Origin: Leptospira adleri
Lineage (GTDB): Bacteria; Spirochaetota; Leptospiria; Leptospirales; Leptospiraceae
DNA: 36,673 nt
Reading direction: 5' to 3'
NCBI RefSeq assembly: GCF_002811985.1
Contig: NZ_NPDU01000045.1
Location: forward strand, 1-36,673
Shown here: positions 1 through 14,607 of the stretch, one piece after another
How the letters are laid out: every line of letters starts with the position of its first letter
How positions within the stretch are numbered: position 1 is the first letter of the stretch
Notes under the pieces: generated by a model
Told to the model about the DNA's origin: nothing
The model's input: only the letters and a program-made list of their open reading frames with translations
Database searches by the model: none
Made by a program: the position numbers and the translations under genes

Positions 1-13
1 CTTCAAATCATTT

Positions 14-1231
14 TTAGGAAAGAATTTTTAAAAATTTTCCCTTTTTCCCCTGTCTTACCAAATATTCTTTTCCTCTTCGGATCGCCAATTTTTCATCTGT
101 GATTTTATCTTCTGCCAAATAGAGTCCGCCCGCTTTGATCAGTCTTCGTCCTTCCGAAACGGAGGGAACAAAAGCCAATTTACTCAAAACCCAGACGAGC
201 AAGGGTTCCGCGGTTTCCGCGAAAAACTCTTCTCCCAATTTGACTTCCGGGACGTCGTCCGGAACGGCTCTGGCTTTCGGATTGTGCACTTTCTTCCATT
301 CTCCGATCGCTTCTTCGTTTTCGGACGGAGGCGAGAATTGATCCATGATCAATTTTGCAAGTTCGGTCTTCACTTCTTTCGGATGAAGTTCTTTTTTTTC
401 GATTCCATTCTTCCGGTTTTGAATTTCAGATAGTGGAAGATCGGTGAGAAGTTCGAAATAATTCCACATGAGATCGTCGCCGATCGACATGAGTTTCCCG
501 AACATATCGATCGGAGCTTCCGTAATTCCGACGTAGTTTCCGAGAGATTTTGACATCTTCTTACTTCCGTCGAGACCGACTAACAAAGGAAGTGTGATCA
601 CACACTGCGCTTCCTTTCCGTATTCTCTTTGTAAATCTCTTCCCACGAGGAGATTGAACTTTTGATCAGTTCCTCCGAGTTCTACGTCGCATTCCATCGC
701 GACGGAATCGTATCCCTGCACTAAGGGATAGAGGAATTCTATCATGGAAATCGATTGTCCGGATTTATACCGTTTGCTGAAGTCGTCCCTTTCTAACATT
801 CTCGCGACGTTGTATTTAGAGCTTAAAACAAGAACGTCCTCGAATTTCATTTCGCCGCACCAGGTCGAATTGTAGACGATCTTCGTTTTCTGCGGATCAA
901 GGACCTTAAAGACCTGATTCTGATACGTTTTCGAATTTTTTAAAACTTCCTCTTTCGAAAGCCGCTTTCTAGTTTCCGACTTTCCGGTCGGATCTCCGAT
1001 CATTGCGGTGAAGTCTCCGAGCAAAAAAGAAACTTCGTGACCTAAGTCCTGAAAGTGTTTGAGTTTTTTGAGCTGAACAAAATGTCCCAGATGAAGATCC
1101 GGAGCAGTCGGATCAAAGCCTGCCTTTATTTTAAGCGTGCCTTTTTTGTTCAGTTTGGACTTGAGCTCTTCTTCGCTGATTAGGTCCACACAGCCGCGGC
1201 GGATAATTTCGATTTGTTTTTGAATGTCCAT
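14..1231 (-). CDS. tyrS: Tyrosyl-tRNA synthetase
   Basis: Cytosolic class I aminoacyl-tRNA synthetase that charges tRNA-Tyr with tyrosine. Seen: the HIGH-type signature HLGH at residues 47-50 within [10 protein letters not shown], the KMSKS loop at 225-229, the family segment GGTDQKFN near 186-193, and a C-terminal S4-like RNA-binding segment ([11 protein letters not shown]). The 405-aa length fits the longer bacterial TyrRS subtype. The open frame extends 39 codons further upstream, but those residues are hydrophobic and unlike the family; I chose the ATG at 1229-1231 because [13 protein letters not shown] is a normal TyrRS N-terminus. There is no clear Shine-Dalgarno before it. The gene is divergent from glpD across 83 bp, which must hold both promoters. 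Confidence 0.95.
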   Translation of the reverse strand: MDIQKQIEIIRRGCVDLISEEELKSKLNKKGTLKIKAGFDPTAPDLHLGHFVQLKKLKHFQDLGHEVSFLLGDFTAMIGDPTGKSETRKRLSKEEVLKNSKTYQNQVFKVLDPQKTKIVYNSTWCGEMKFEDVLVLSSKYNVARMLERDDFSKRYKSGQSISMIEFLYPLVQGYDSVAMECDVELGGTDQKFNLLVGRDLQREYGKEAQCVITLPLLVGLDGSKKMSKSLGNYVGITEAPIDMFGKLMSIGDDLMWNYFELLTDLPLSEIQNRKNGIEKKELHPKEVKTELAKLIMDQFSPPSENEEAIGEWKKVHNPKARAVPDDVPEVKLGEEFFAETAEPLLVWVLSKLAFVPSVSEGRRLIKAGGLYLAEDKITDEKLAIRRGKEYLVRQGKKGKFLKILS

Positions 1232-1314
1232 GCAAGAAAAAATGGTTATGATTGTGAAACTTAATGCAAATTTGCAGGGGGAAAGAAACCTGTAAAGCAG
1301 GAAGAATTGTGAAA

Positions 1315-2916
<1,602 letters not shown>

Positions 2917-2998
2917 AAAATTTTCCTTCGGACGGGAATGCTGAATCGAATTCAGAGAATTCCGAAATTCAAGGATTCATTCCTTAGAAAATCGGAAA

Positions 2999-3039
2999 TT
3001 GTTCCGAAAGAACTTAGTCGGAACAACGACAACCTTTTT
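2999..3039 (+). terminator. Possible glpD terminator hairpin
   Basis: Perfect 9-bp inverted repeat, TTGTTCCGA (2999-3007) and TCGGAACAA (3018-3026), with a 10-nt loop. A short T-run follows at about 3034-3038. The 7-nt gap between stem and T-run makes it an imperfect intrinsic terminator. It lies about 80 bp after the glpD stop. Confidence 0.4.
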
Positions 3040-3053
3040 GTAAAATTCGCGCG

Positions 3054-3079
3054 CCCCACCCTGGTTTTGGGTGGTGGGG
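3054..3079. repeat. GC-rich inverted repeat
   Basis: CCCCACC at 3054-3060 pairs exactly with GGTGGGG at 3073-3079. A competing nested pairing, CCACCC (3056-3061) with GGGTGG (3069-3074), leaves a 7-nt loop TGGTTTT. A further G-rich stretch GGTGGTGGG follows. It is the most GC-skewed sequence in this convergent gap (2917-3179), which holds no gene. Confidence 0.6.
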
Positions 3080-3160
3080 TGCGGTGGTGGGAAAATATCG
3101 GGAAATCTTTCTCTATCAGAAAAATCCCATCTCAGCAAGCAAAAATTCGTGCGAGCATTC

Positions 3161-3176
3161 TGTAGGAGCTCCTACA
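3161..3176. repeat. 16-bp perfect palindrome 3' of rpoD
   Basis: TGTAGGAGCTCCTACA is a perfect 16-bp palindrome lying 3 bp beyond the rpoD stop codon (TGA, complement of 3180-3182). No T-run follows directly on the minus strand, so it is not a standard intrinsic terminator. It resembles the short dispersed palindromes I associate with Leptospira intergenic regions, but I could not count copies. Confidence 0.6.
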
Positions 3177-3179
3177 AAA

Positions 3180-4941
<1,762 letters not shown>

Positions 4942-4952
4942 TCAAATTCCCT

Positions 4953-6755
<1,803 letters not shown>

Positions 6756-6766
6756 AGGGTGCCCAC

Positions 6767-7213
<447 letters not shown>

Positions 7214-7263
7214 AGGTTTTATGATTCTTTAAAGAGAGGGAATCTAATTGGATTCCGGTTTTA

Positions 7264-7276
7264 ACAAAGCCTAAAC

Positions 7277-7287
<11 letters not shown>
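7264..7287 (-). promoter_or_regulatory. Hairpin across the rpsU stop codon
   Basis: ACAAAGCCTAA (7264-7274) and TTAGGCTTTGT (7277-7287) form a perfect 11-bp inverted repeat with a 2-nt loop (realistically 10 bp with a 4-nt loop). Read on the minus strand, the first arm ends in the rpsU stop TAA. No T-run follows on the minus strand, so it looks more like an intercistronic attenuator, processing site or 3'-end stabiliser than a simple terminator. On the plus strand a T-run does follow, but no gene points that way. Confidence 0.55.
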
Positions 7288-7486
<199 letters not shown>

Positions 7487-7601
7487 TCGATTTTTTGATT
7501 CCTTCGTTTTAATAGATGTCCCGAAAACGAAACATTCGGCGACAAAATTGCATGCAAAAATGGCCGCCAATTTCCGAAAGAAATGGATAGACCAGATTTA
7601 C

Positions 7602-7630
7602 ATTACCTGAAAAAGGGGGTATTATGTCAA
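7602..7630 (-). promoter_or_regulatory. Sigma-70 promoter for rpsU operon
   Basis: On the minus strand, a consensus -35 TTGACA (complement of 7625-7630) and a -10 GGTAAT (complement of 7602-7607, 4 of 6 matches) are spaced by exactly 17 bp. Predicted start is near 7595, giving a leader of about 110 nt before rpsU. This is the best -35 with correct spacing I found in the window. Confidence 0.6.
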
Positions 7631-7678
7631 GGGTTTTCCGACAAAATCTCAGAAAGTGAGCTGCTTTTCTAAAAATTC

Positions 7679-7891
7679 TTATGCAGCAAAGAATTCAGCC
7701 CTCTGAATTTCGGAGATTTCTATCTGAGCGACGATTCCTGTTTTCCCGTTTTTGATCACGACATCGCCGTTCAGTCTTCTGTTTTTATCGAGCTCGATTA
7801 CGGTTCCGTTCTTTAGATGGAGGATGATATCGATTCCTCTGTAGTCAATGTATCGCGCCAAGGTATTCTTGAACTTTTCTGCTTGATCCAT
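7679..7891 (-). CDS. Small conserved-looking hypothetical protein (70 aa)
   Basis: Not recognised. The 70-aa product is soluble, with an N-terminal helix (MDQAEKFKNTLARYI) followed by alternating beta-type segments (IDIILHLKNGTVIEL, GDVVIKNGKTGIVAQIEI), giving an Sm/SH3-like pattern of short strands and Gly turns; this resemblance is only by eye. It is supported as a real gene by a strong ribosome-binding site, GGAGGAAAG, directly before the ATG at 7889-7891. It stands upstream of the rpsU promoter on the same strand and downstream of the GGDEF-like gene with a 121-bp gap. Confidence 0.7.
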   Translation of the reverse strand: MDQAEKFKNTLARYIDYRGIDIILHLKNGTVIELDKNRRLNGDVVIKNGKTGIVAQIEISEIQRAEFFAA

Positions 7892-8012
7892 ACTTTCCTC
7901 CGGAGCTTTTTAGCCCCGTGAAAATTTACGGTACAATCCAATATTCCCTGAAGAACTTTTTAAAAAAGGCAAATTTTGTACATCGGAATCGAAAGTAATC
8001 GCTTAACAGACG

Positions 8013-8456
8013 TCATGTACTTTTTGAGGAAACGAGCAGATTCTTCCAAATCGGCTCCAAACTTTCGATCGGAGAATTGAGTTCCATAAATTGAATCTCA
8101 TAGTCGACGATCAGGTGATTTACCTGAAAGACAACCTCGTCGAAACGGGCCTGGACGATTTCGATCTTACAATCGGGCGAAAGCGTAAGAATCGATCTCG
8201 GATTGATTACATACAATTTGTCGTAGGGTCTGAGATGCGCTTGAATGATCGCCTTGAGTTCTTTCATGATCTCTCCCGACCTTTGCTCGCCCAATAATTT
8301 AAAATAAGAATAGAGGTCTTGAAAACGAAAATGAGTGATCACGATCTCGTTACTTAGGGAATTTCGAATGTCTCTCAAGATTTGATCCGAAAATTCTTCG
8401 AATAGATCTTCCGAAATTTTATATTTATGAGTGATCGGTTTGATTGTGGATATCAC
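8013..8456 (-). CDS. Hypothetical protein, degenerate GGDEF-like domain
   Basis: A 147-aa soluble protein. Residues about 38-115 follow the secondary-structure plan of a GGDEF (diguanylate cyclase) domain: a strand EIVITHF, a helix with FKLLGEQRSGEIMKELKAIIQAHLR in the place of the usual GxxxGDxxL helix, then PYDKLYVINPRSILTLSP where active enzymes have a D-x-x-x-R-x-GGDEF strand. The GGDEF residues and metal-binding Asp are absent, so no c-di-GMP synthesis is expected. A non-catalytic binding or scaffold role is inference. The start is GTG (complement of 8454-8456) with AGAGGAAAG just upstream. It is divergent from fbp. Confidence 0.6.
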   Translation of the reverse strand: MISTIKPITHKYKISEDLFEEFSDQILRDIRNSLSNEIVITHFRFQDLYSYFKLLGEQRSGEIMKELKAIIQAHLRPYDKLYVINPRSILTLSPDCKIEIVQARFDEVVFQVNHLIVDYEIQFMELNSPIESLEPIWKNLLVSSKST

Positions 8457-8626
8457 GAGACTTTCCTCTTCTTTCAGTATCGGATTTGATTTTTACGAAA
8501 TTGCAAGATTCTTACTTTTACTTTCTTATTTTCCCGGAAGAACCGCTCCTTTTTTTGAAAGCGCTTTTCGCTTGAATTCGCAGGCGCTCGTAAAACTCTG
8601 TTGGAATCATTTTCCTAGAGGAATTT

Positions 8627-9655
<1,029 letters not shown>

Positions 9656-9666
9656 TAAAAATTCGA

Positions 9667-9704
9667 CGTCTTCGGCTTCCATTCCGATCCGAAGACGTTT
9701 TTTC
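9667..9704 (+). terminator. fbp intrinsic terminator (bidirectional)
   Basis: CGTCTTCGG (9667-9675) pairs perfectly with CCGAAGACG (9689-9697) around a 13-nt loop, and six T residues follow at once (9698-9703). Read on the minus strand, the same stem is followed by a T-rich stretch after a few bases, so it can also stop transcripts of the convergent kinase gene at 9773. Confidence 0.85.
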
Positions 9705-9772
9705 TCTTCTTCGGACTATCCGCCATGGGATTCGTCAGAATCTTTAAAACGATTCCGCTTTTCAAATTCGTT

Positions 9773-10918
9773 TTATTGTCCGGAAGTTTTAGAAAGTGGA
9801 ATATTCAAAAAAAAGCAAGTAGATTCCCCGGGAACACTTTTGAAAGATAAGGATCCCCCGTGTTCTTTTGCGATCCCCAAACTTACGGATAAACCGAGAC
9901 CGGTTCCTTTGTCGGCAACCTTAGTAGTAAAAAAAGTTTTAAAAATAGAATTTTGAATTTCTAACGGAATCCCCGCTCCAAAATCCTCCACTTCGAACTG
10001 CGCGAACATATTTCCCCGGATCTCTTGTAAAAATACAGAAACTCGGATCCGTTTTCTTTCGTCGTAATCCGGAAATCTTTGATTGAGACTATCGACCGAA
10101 TTGTTGATCAGGTTCAAAAGGATTTGAAGAATTTGGCCCATTCGACAAAGGATAAAATTTCCAGGTTCCATGTTCTCCCAGCGCACTTCGATCTTGTTCA
10201 TCTTAAAGATCTGTTGCGAAATCGATTGAATTTTTACGATGACTTCGGAGACGTCCACGGGATAAAAGTTCCCTTTTTCCTCTCTGGAAAATCGTAGAAG
10301 ATCCTTCATGATCGTGGAGATTCTCGCGCTTTCGTCTCTGATTTTCGTTGCGAGCGCCTTTATCTTTTCCGCGTCCAAATTCTCCTTTGCAATCAGCGCC
10401 GCGTATTCGGAAATCGCAAATAACGGATTGTTGATTTCGTGAGCAAGGGTTCCGGCCATAAGTCCCATCGCTTCCAACTTTTGACTTTGTCTCAACTGTT
10501 CTTCGAGTTCGTATTTTTCCTTTTCGGCCTTCTTTCGCAGTTCGTGATCCTCAAGTTCGTGAAGAGCCCTTTGAACCGCAGGCAACAACTTTTCAATCCT
10601 ATCCTTGAGGACGTAATCCGTCGCTCCCATGGTCAACGTCTGAATAGCGGCCTCTTCCCCGTAAGTTCCGGAAACGAAGATGAATGGAGTTTCGGGACAC
10701 ATTTGTTTAGCGGCCATCAGCGCCGAAAAACCGTCGTATTTCGGAAGGCTGAAATCGGAAAGAATCAGATCCGGTTTTTCTCTTAGAATAGCGTGCGAAA
10801 AACCTTCGGAATCGCTCACGTGAATCGATTCGTAATCTATCTTGGCCTTTCTCAACTGTCTTTGAATCAGCTCCAGATCCAAAAGAGAATCTTCCAAAAA
10901 AAGAATTCTCCATTTCAT
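9773..10918 (-). CDS. Receiver-histidine kinase (REC-HisKA-HATPase)
   Basis: A 381-aa soluble signalling protein with reversed order. Residues 1-120 form a response-regulator receiver with the acidic pocket E9/D10 and phospho-acceptor D55 (LILSDFSLPKYDG) plus K105 in the usual DYVLKD position. A short coiled coil follows (about 125-150), then a HisKA domain with H160 in GTLAHEINNPL and a HATPase domain (N-box LINNSVDS, G1 DFGAGIP, G2 GTGLGLS). It has no membrane segment and no PAS. Its likely job is to take phosphate from another kinase and adjust its own kinase output. It begins 66 bp after the larger hybrid kinase on the same strand, so the two may be co-transcribed and act in one relay. 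Confidence 0.9.
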   Translation of the reverse strand: MKWRILFLEDSLLDLELIQRQLRKAKIDYESIHVSDSEGFSHAILREKPDLILSDFSLPKYDGFSALMAAKQMCPETPFIFVSGTYGEEAAIQTLTMGATDYVLKDRIEKLLPAVQRALHELEDHELRKKAEKEKYELEEQLRQSQKLEAMGLMAGTLAHEINNPLFAISEYAALIAKENLDAEKIKALATKIRDESARISTIMKDLLRFSREEKGNFYPVDVSEVIVKIQSISQQIFKMNKIEVRWENMEPGNFILCRMGQILQILLNLINNSVDSLNQRFPDYDERKRIRVSVFLQEIRGNMFAQFEVEDFGAGIPLEIQNSIFKTFFTTKVADKGTGLGLSVSLGIAKEHGGSLSFKSVPGESTCFFLNIPLSKTSGQ

Positions 10919-10984
10919 AAGTATGACATCCCTTTATTCGAAATTTGATATCTGCAACCCGATCCGATATATTCTAATATCATT

Positions 10985-13486
10985 TTATTTTAAACTATGG
11001 ATCGTAATCTTAGGAAGAACAAAAGAAAAAACGGACCCTTTTTCGACCTCTCCCTCCGCGGAAACTTTTCCTCCGTGACGTTGTATGACACGAGCCACGA
11101 TCGCAAGGCCTACGCCGGTCCCTTCGAATTCTTCCTGCAAATGCAACCTCTGGAATACTTTGAATAGACGATCGGCGTATCGTTTATCAAACCCGGCTCC
11201 ATTGTCCTTTACGAAATACGTGTTCCATTCTTCGCCTTCCTTACATCCGATATGAACCTCGGGATTCTCGCGTTTGGAAGAATACTTGATCGCATTCGAA
11301 ATCAAATTCACCCAAACCTGTTTCAGAGCCGATCCATCTCCCCAGACGTTCGGCAAAGAATCGATCCGAATCCTACATCGTTTCGAATCCGTTCCTTGTT
11401 GTAGATTTGAAACGACTTCTCGAACGAGCGCTTCCATGTCCACGGCTCGAGCGTTGAGTTCCACGACGCTAGCCTTGTGAAAATCGAGAAGATTTTGTAT
11501 GAGATTGTTCATCGTATCTATACTTTTCCGTATGATGTCAACGATCCGAAGCGCTTCGGGATCTAAGTTCTTTCCGAAATCCTCCATAAAAATATTCATA
11601 AAACCTTCGATCGTTCGGATCGGCGCTCGGAGATCGTGCGAGACCGAATAACTGAACGCTTCCATATCGGCGTTCGTTGTTTCCAGGGTTTCGATCGTTT
11701 TTTTCAAACGGATGAAATTACGAACTCGGACCAAAAGTTCTTCCGGTGCGAACGGTTTGATCAAATAATCCTGAGCGCCTTCTCCCAAAAGCCGAATCCG
11801 CGCGTCCATGTCGGCTTTTGCGCTCAAGAAGATGATGGACATCGAATCCAATTCGGCATTTTCTCGAATCGCCCGGACCATTTTGTCTCCGCTCATCACG
11901 GGCATTATGATGCCCGTGATGACGATATCCGGTTTTTCTTGAATTGCTTTCTCCAATCCTTCCTTACCGTTAGTCGCGGTGATTATATGGAACTCGTGCG
12001 ATAGAGTATCGAAGATATAACGTCTCATCTCGGGATTGTCTTCCACGATCAAAACGCGGCGTTTGCTCGCGGAAGGACTCTGCTCTATTTCGGAACGACC
12101 GTTCGTCCTTTTTAGATCGTAAATCGCGCTCAAAAGAGCCGGAGTGATGTCGTCGTGTTCCAAGGATTCATTGAGTTTCACTTTGGATTGATCCGGAATC
12201 GGAAGACGGACTTCGAACAAAGCTCCTCCCAACGAAGAAACGGAAGCAACCACCGTTCCGGAATGAAGATTTACGAATTCTTTTACGATTGCGAGTCCGA
12301 GTCCGGTCCCTCCGAAAGAACGCGAATCTCCCTCCTCTCCTTGTCTAAATTTTTCGAATATAACTTCGCGCAAATTTTCGGGGATTCCGGGTCCGTTGTC
12401 CTCGACTCGAATGGAAACGAAGGATTCTTCCTTTTTTAATTCGCAAAGAATTTTACCCGAATCCGGCGCGAACTTAAAGGCGTTTGCGATCAGATTCAAA
12501 ATGATTCGTTCCACTTTGGATTCGTCGATCGTGACAAAACAGGATTCGGGAAGGATCGTCTGAAATTCTATGTTTCTTTCTTTGGCTATGGAATCGAAGT
12601 GAGCGGTAACGTTCGATATCGTTTTGCTGAGATCGACATTCGAATATCGAAGTTTCATCCTGTCCGCTTCCAGTTTGGAAATGTCCAGAATATCGTTTAC
12701 GTGTTTGAGCAAAGTATAAGAATTTCGTTCTATCGTTTCCAGCAGACTTTTTTGAAGCGGCGGGATCGATTCCTGTTTTAATAAGGAACGAGTCGGCCCT
12801 AGGATCAAAGTGAGAGGGGTTCTGAGTTCGTGACTTACGTTGGCAAAAAAATGAGTTTTGAGCTGATCGAATTCGATCAGCTTTTGATAAACCTGTTTTA
12901 ATTCTTCTTCCCGCCTCGTTAGGTCTTCGTTGAGAAGAGTAAGTTTTTTGTTGGAGTTTTGAATTTCTTGAGCTCTTTGGTAGATTTCAGTTTCCATCGA
13001 AGCAGTCAGACTTCTTAATTCCTCCGTAACCTTGTCTTGTTCGTTTCCTAAATTCTTCAATCGAACGAATTCGGTTACGTCCTCCGCTTTGTGGATGATG
13101 TAGACGATTTCCCCTTTGGAATTGAAAGCGGGGAAATTGGCGGGACTCCAAAATCTTTCTTCAAAATCCTCGGAGTCAGAACGTTTTACGTCGTATTTCT
13201 GAACGGCCATGGTATTGCTTTCTTTGTTTTGAAGGACGCTAAGAATCGAATCTCTTAGATTTTTGACGCCAGTTGCATGGGGATCGGAGGGGTTATCCGG
13301 AAATACGTCGAAAAGATCTCTTCCCACTATTTCCTCCCTTTTCGTATTCGTTGCCTGCAAATAGGAGTCGCTCGCTGCGGTTATTCTAAAATCGGGAAGT
13401 ATGATGAGATAAAGGCCGGGTAATGACTCAAAAATAAGACGAAAGTCCTTGTTTTCTAACTCGTTTACATTCATTGCAACATTCAA
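10985..13486 (-). CDS. Large hybrid sensor kinase with pseudo-receiver
   Basis: An 833-aa cytosolic kinase. In order: PAS (about residues 12-140), coiled coil (145-210), HisKA with H219 (NVSHELRTPL), HATPase (N-box NLIANAFKF, G1 DNGPGIP, G2 GTGLGLA), receiver (about 475-592), a second HisKA with H617 (SVSHDLRAPIRTI, cyanobacterial-phytochrome-like), and a second HATPase (NLISNAIKYSS, GTGVGLA). The receiver keeps E482/D483 and K577 but has Gly at 525 where the phosphorylated Asp belongs (IVITGIIMPVMSG), so normal phospho-relay through it is not expected. The start shown is TTG; an ATG 12 bp inside (13472-13474) is equally possible, and neither has a clear SD. A perfect TATAAT -10 lies upstream at 13562-13567. 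Confidence 0.9.
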   Translation of the reverse strand: MNVAMNVNELENKDFRLIFESLPGLYLIILPDFRITAASDSYLQATNTKREEIVGRDLFDVFPDNPSDPHATGVKNLRDSILSVLQNKESNTMAVQKYDVKRSDSEDFEERFWSPANFPAFNSKGEIVYIIHKAEDVTEFVRLKNLGNEQDKVTEELRSLTASMETEIYQRAQEIQNSNKKLTLLNEDLTRREEELKQVYQKLIEFDQLKTHFFANVSHELRTPLTLILGPTRSLLKQESIPPLQKSLLETIERNSYTLLKHVNDILDISKLEADRMKLRYSNVDLSKTISNVTAHFDSIAKERNIEFQTILPESCFVTIDESKVERIILNLIANAFKFAPDSGKILCELKKEESFVSIRVEDNGPGIPENLREVIFEKFRQGEEGDSRSFGGTGLGLAIVKEFVNLHSGTVVASVSSLGGALFEVRLPIPDQSKVKLNESLEHDDITPALLSAIYDLKRTNGRSEIEQSPSASKRRVLIVEDNPEMRRYIFDTLSHEFHIITATNGKEGLEKAIQEKPDIVITGIIMPVMSGDKMVRAIRENAELDSMSIIFLSAKADMDARIRLLGEGAQDYLIKPFAPEELLVRVRNFIRLKKTIETLETTNADMEAFSYSVSHDLRAPIRTIEGFMNIFMEDFGKNLDPEALRIVDIIRKSIDTMNNLIQNLLDFHKASVVELNARAVDMEALVREVVSNLQQGTDSKRCRIRIDSLPNVWGDGSALKQVWVNLISNAIKYSSKRENPEVHIGCKEGEEWNTYFVKDNGAGFDKRYADRLFKVFQRLHLQEEFEGTGVGLAIVARVIQRHGGKVSAEGEVEKGSVFSFVLPKITIHSLK
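11893..11922. repeat. 13-bp perfect inverted repeat inside kinase gene
   Basis: TCATCACGGGCAT (11893-11905) and ATGCCCGTGATGA (11910-11922) are exact reverse complements separated by the 4-nt loop TATG. The repeat covers the codon (complement of 11912-11914, GGC) where the receiver's phospho-acceptor Asp has become Gly. Confidence 0.8.
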
Positions 13487-13835
13487 AATTCACCGAACTA
13501 TAAAATGGGAAATTCCTTGATTCGGTTGTTTCCCGCAAAAAGCAAAAACAGAAGCTATCAAATTATAAGTCGGTTTTCAATACATTTTCATACAATCTGT
13601 TCAATTGGATGGATTTTTTTGCACTTTACCACACTTTTGCTGAAATGCTTGATCTCGGCTTCTTTAGAAAATCCCGAAAGATCTCCAAAAATGGCTTAAA
13701 TCGTCGGTTCTAGATTCTTATTTGGATCTTGACAAATGTCATCGCCTTGAATTCGGTTTTTACAGAAATTCGGATTTCATTCTTTTGGGATTCGGTTCAA
13801 GATAGAATTATAATATACAAGAGGAAGTTAACGTT
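13487..13835. other. Divergent intergenic region
   Basis: About 350 bp without a convincing gene between the hybrid kinase (-) and the DUF2892 gene (+). It holds a perfect TATAAT for the kinase at 13562-13567 (minus strand). On the plus strand there is a TTGACA at 13729-13734, but no matching -10 at 16-18 bp. A 64-codon open frame at 13505-13699 has no ribosome-binding site or coding character and was not called. Confidence 0.5.
13562..13567 (-). promoter_or_regulatory. Likely -10 element for hybrid kinase gene
   Basis: TATAAT on the minus strand is a perfect -10, giving a predicted start near 13555 and a leader of about 70-80 nt. The hexamer 17 bp upstream (TGAAAA) matches the -35 consensus at only 3 of 6 positions, so strength or an activator requirement is uncertain. 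Confidence 0.4.
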
Positions 13836-14036
13836 ATGAAAACAAACGAAGGCAATCTGGATAGAATCGCAAGAATCGTCGTGGGTCTCGGTCTGGTAGT
13901 TTACGGATTTATGATGCAAGGCGCGCTTGGAACCGGTATCTCCATCTTCGGCTTGATTCCGATCGCTACCGGAGTTATCGGCTGGTGCCCGCTTTACACT
14001 CTTTTGGGAATCAGCACTTGTCCCGTAAAAAAATAA
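13836..14036 (+). CDS. DUF2892 (YgaP-like membrane) protein
   Basis: A 66-aa inner-membrane protein matching DUF2892, the two-helix transmembrane unit also found at the C-terminus of the rhodanese YgaP. Seen: the N-terminal NLDRIARIVVGLGLVVYG, a second hydrophobic segment ending in GVIGWCPLYTLLGISTC, and the conserved WCPLY and C-terminal Cys. Function is unknown; the conserved Cys residues suggest links to sulphur or redox chemistry in homologues, which is inference. GAGGAAG 8 nt before the ATG supports the start. Only 7 bp separate it from the next gene, so the two form an operon. Confidence 0.88.
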   Translation: MKTNEGNLDRIARIVVGLGLVVYGFMMQGALGTGISIFGLIPIATGVIGWCPLYTLLGISTCPVKK

Positions 14037-14043
14037 TTCGAAA

Positions 14044-14601
14044 ATGAGCATCTTTAAAGATACAAAACACTGGTGGCTTCATATCCTTGTCGGATTGATT
14101 TGGATCGCCACCGGCGCTTTTACGGTTTTTTTCCCGAGGCAAAGTTATCTGGGACTCGCGCTTCTTTTCTCCGTGATTCTTGCCGTCACGGGGATTGCGC
14201 AGATTCTTTTTGCTTTTTACAATCGAAAGAGTCCCGGTATTTTGGGATGGAATCTCGTATTAGGAATCGTTGATTTAGTCGTGGGCACGATCCTGGTCTT
14301 ACATCCTGAAATAACCGTGGTCACTCTTCCCTTTATCTTCGGGTTCTTACTGATCTTTCGAGCTTCTTCCCTCATTTCTTTTTCCATGGACATTCGAGTT
14401 TACAAATCTTATCCTTGGGGTTGGACGTTGGCTCTCGGAATCGCAACCTTGCTCTTCGCGATCGGAATTCTGTTTTTTCCGGTGATTGGAATTTTTACGA
14501 TTTTGATTTGGACTGGAACCGGCTTTTTTATTTCCGGAATCGGAAACGTTTACTTGGGTTGGAAAGAATGGGAAGAGGAACGACTCTCCTTTAAAAAATA
14601 A
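14044..14601 (+). CDS. HdeD/DUF308-family membrane protein
   Basis: A 185-aa protein with about six membrane-spanning segments arranged as three two-helix repeats, each of the type 'LGLxxLxxGxxxLxxP' (for example ILVGLIWIATGAFTVFFP, LGIVDLVVGTILVLHP, LGIATLLFAIGILFFP). That repeating plan identifies the HdeD/DUF308 family. E. coli HdeD is linked to acid resistance at high cell density; a similar role here is not shown. It is co-transcribed with the DUF2892 gene just upstream and convergent with the channel-like gene, whose stop lies only 6 bp away. Confidence 0.85.
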   Translation: MSIFKDTKHWWLHILVGLIWIATGAFTVFFPRQSYLGLALLFSVILAVTGIAQILFAFYNRKSPGILGWNLVLGIVDLVVGTILVLHPEITVVTLPFIFGFLLIFRASSLISFSMDIRVYKSYPWGWTLALGIATLLFAIGILFFPVIGIFTILIWTGTGFFISGIGNVYLGWKEWEEERLSFKK

Positions 14602-14607
14602 TTCTAC

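Noticed and set aside
13505..13699. 64-codon ORF in the kinase/DUF2892 gap
   Set aside because: No ribosome-binding site or coding pattern; overlaps the kinase promoter on the other strand.
13729..13757. Consensus TTGACA upstream of the DUF2892 gene
   Set aside because: No acceptable -10 at 16-18 bp, so not called a promoter.
13809..13814. TATAAT on the plus strand just before the DUF2892 gene
   Set aside because: The implied start would fall inside the ribosome-binding site GAGGAAG, so it is unlikely to serve this gene.
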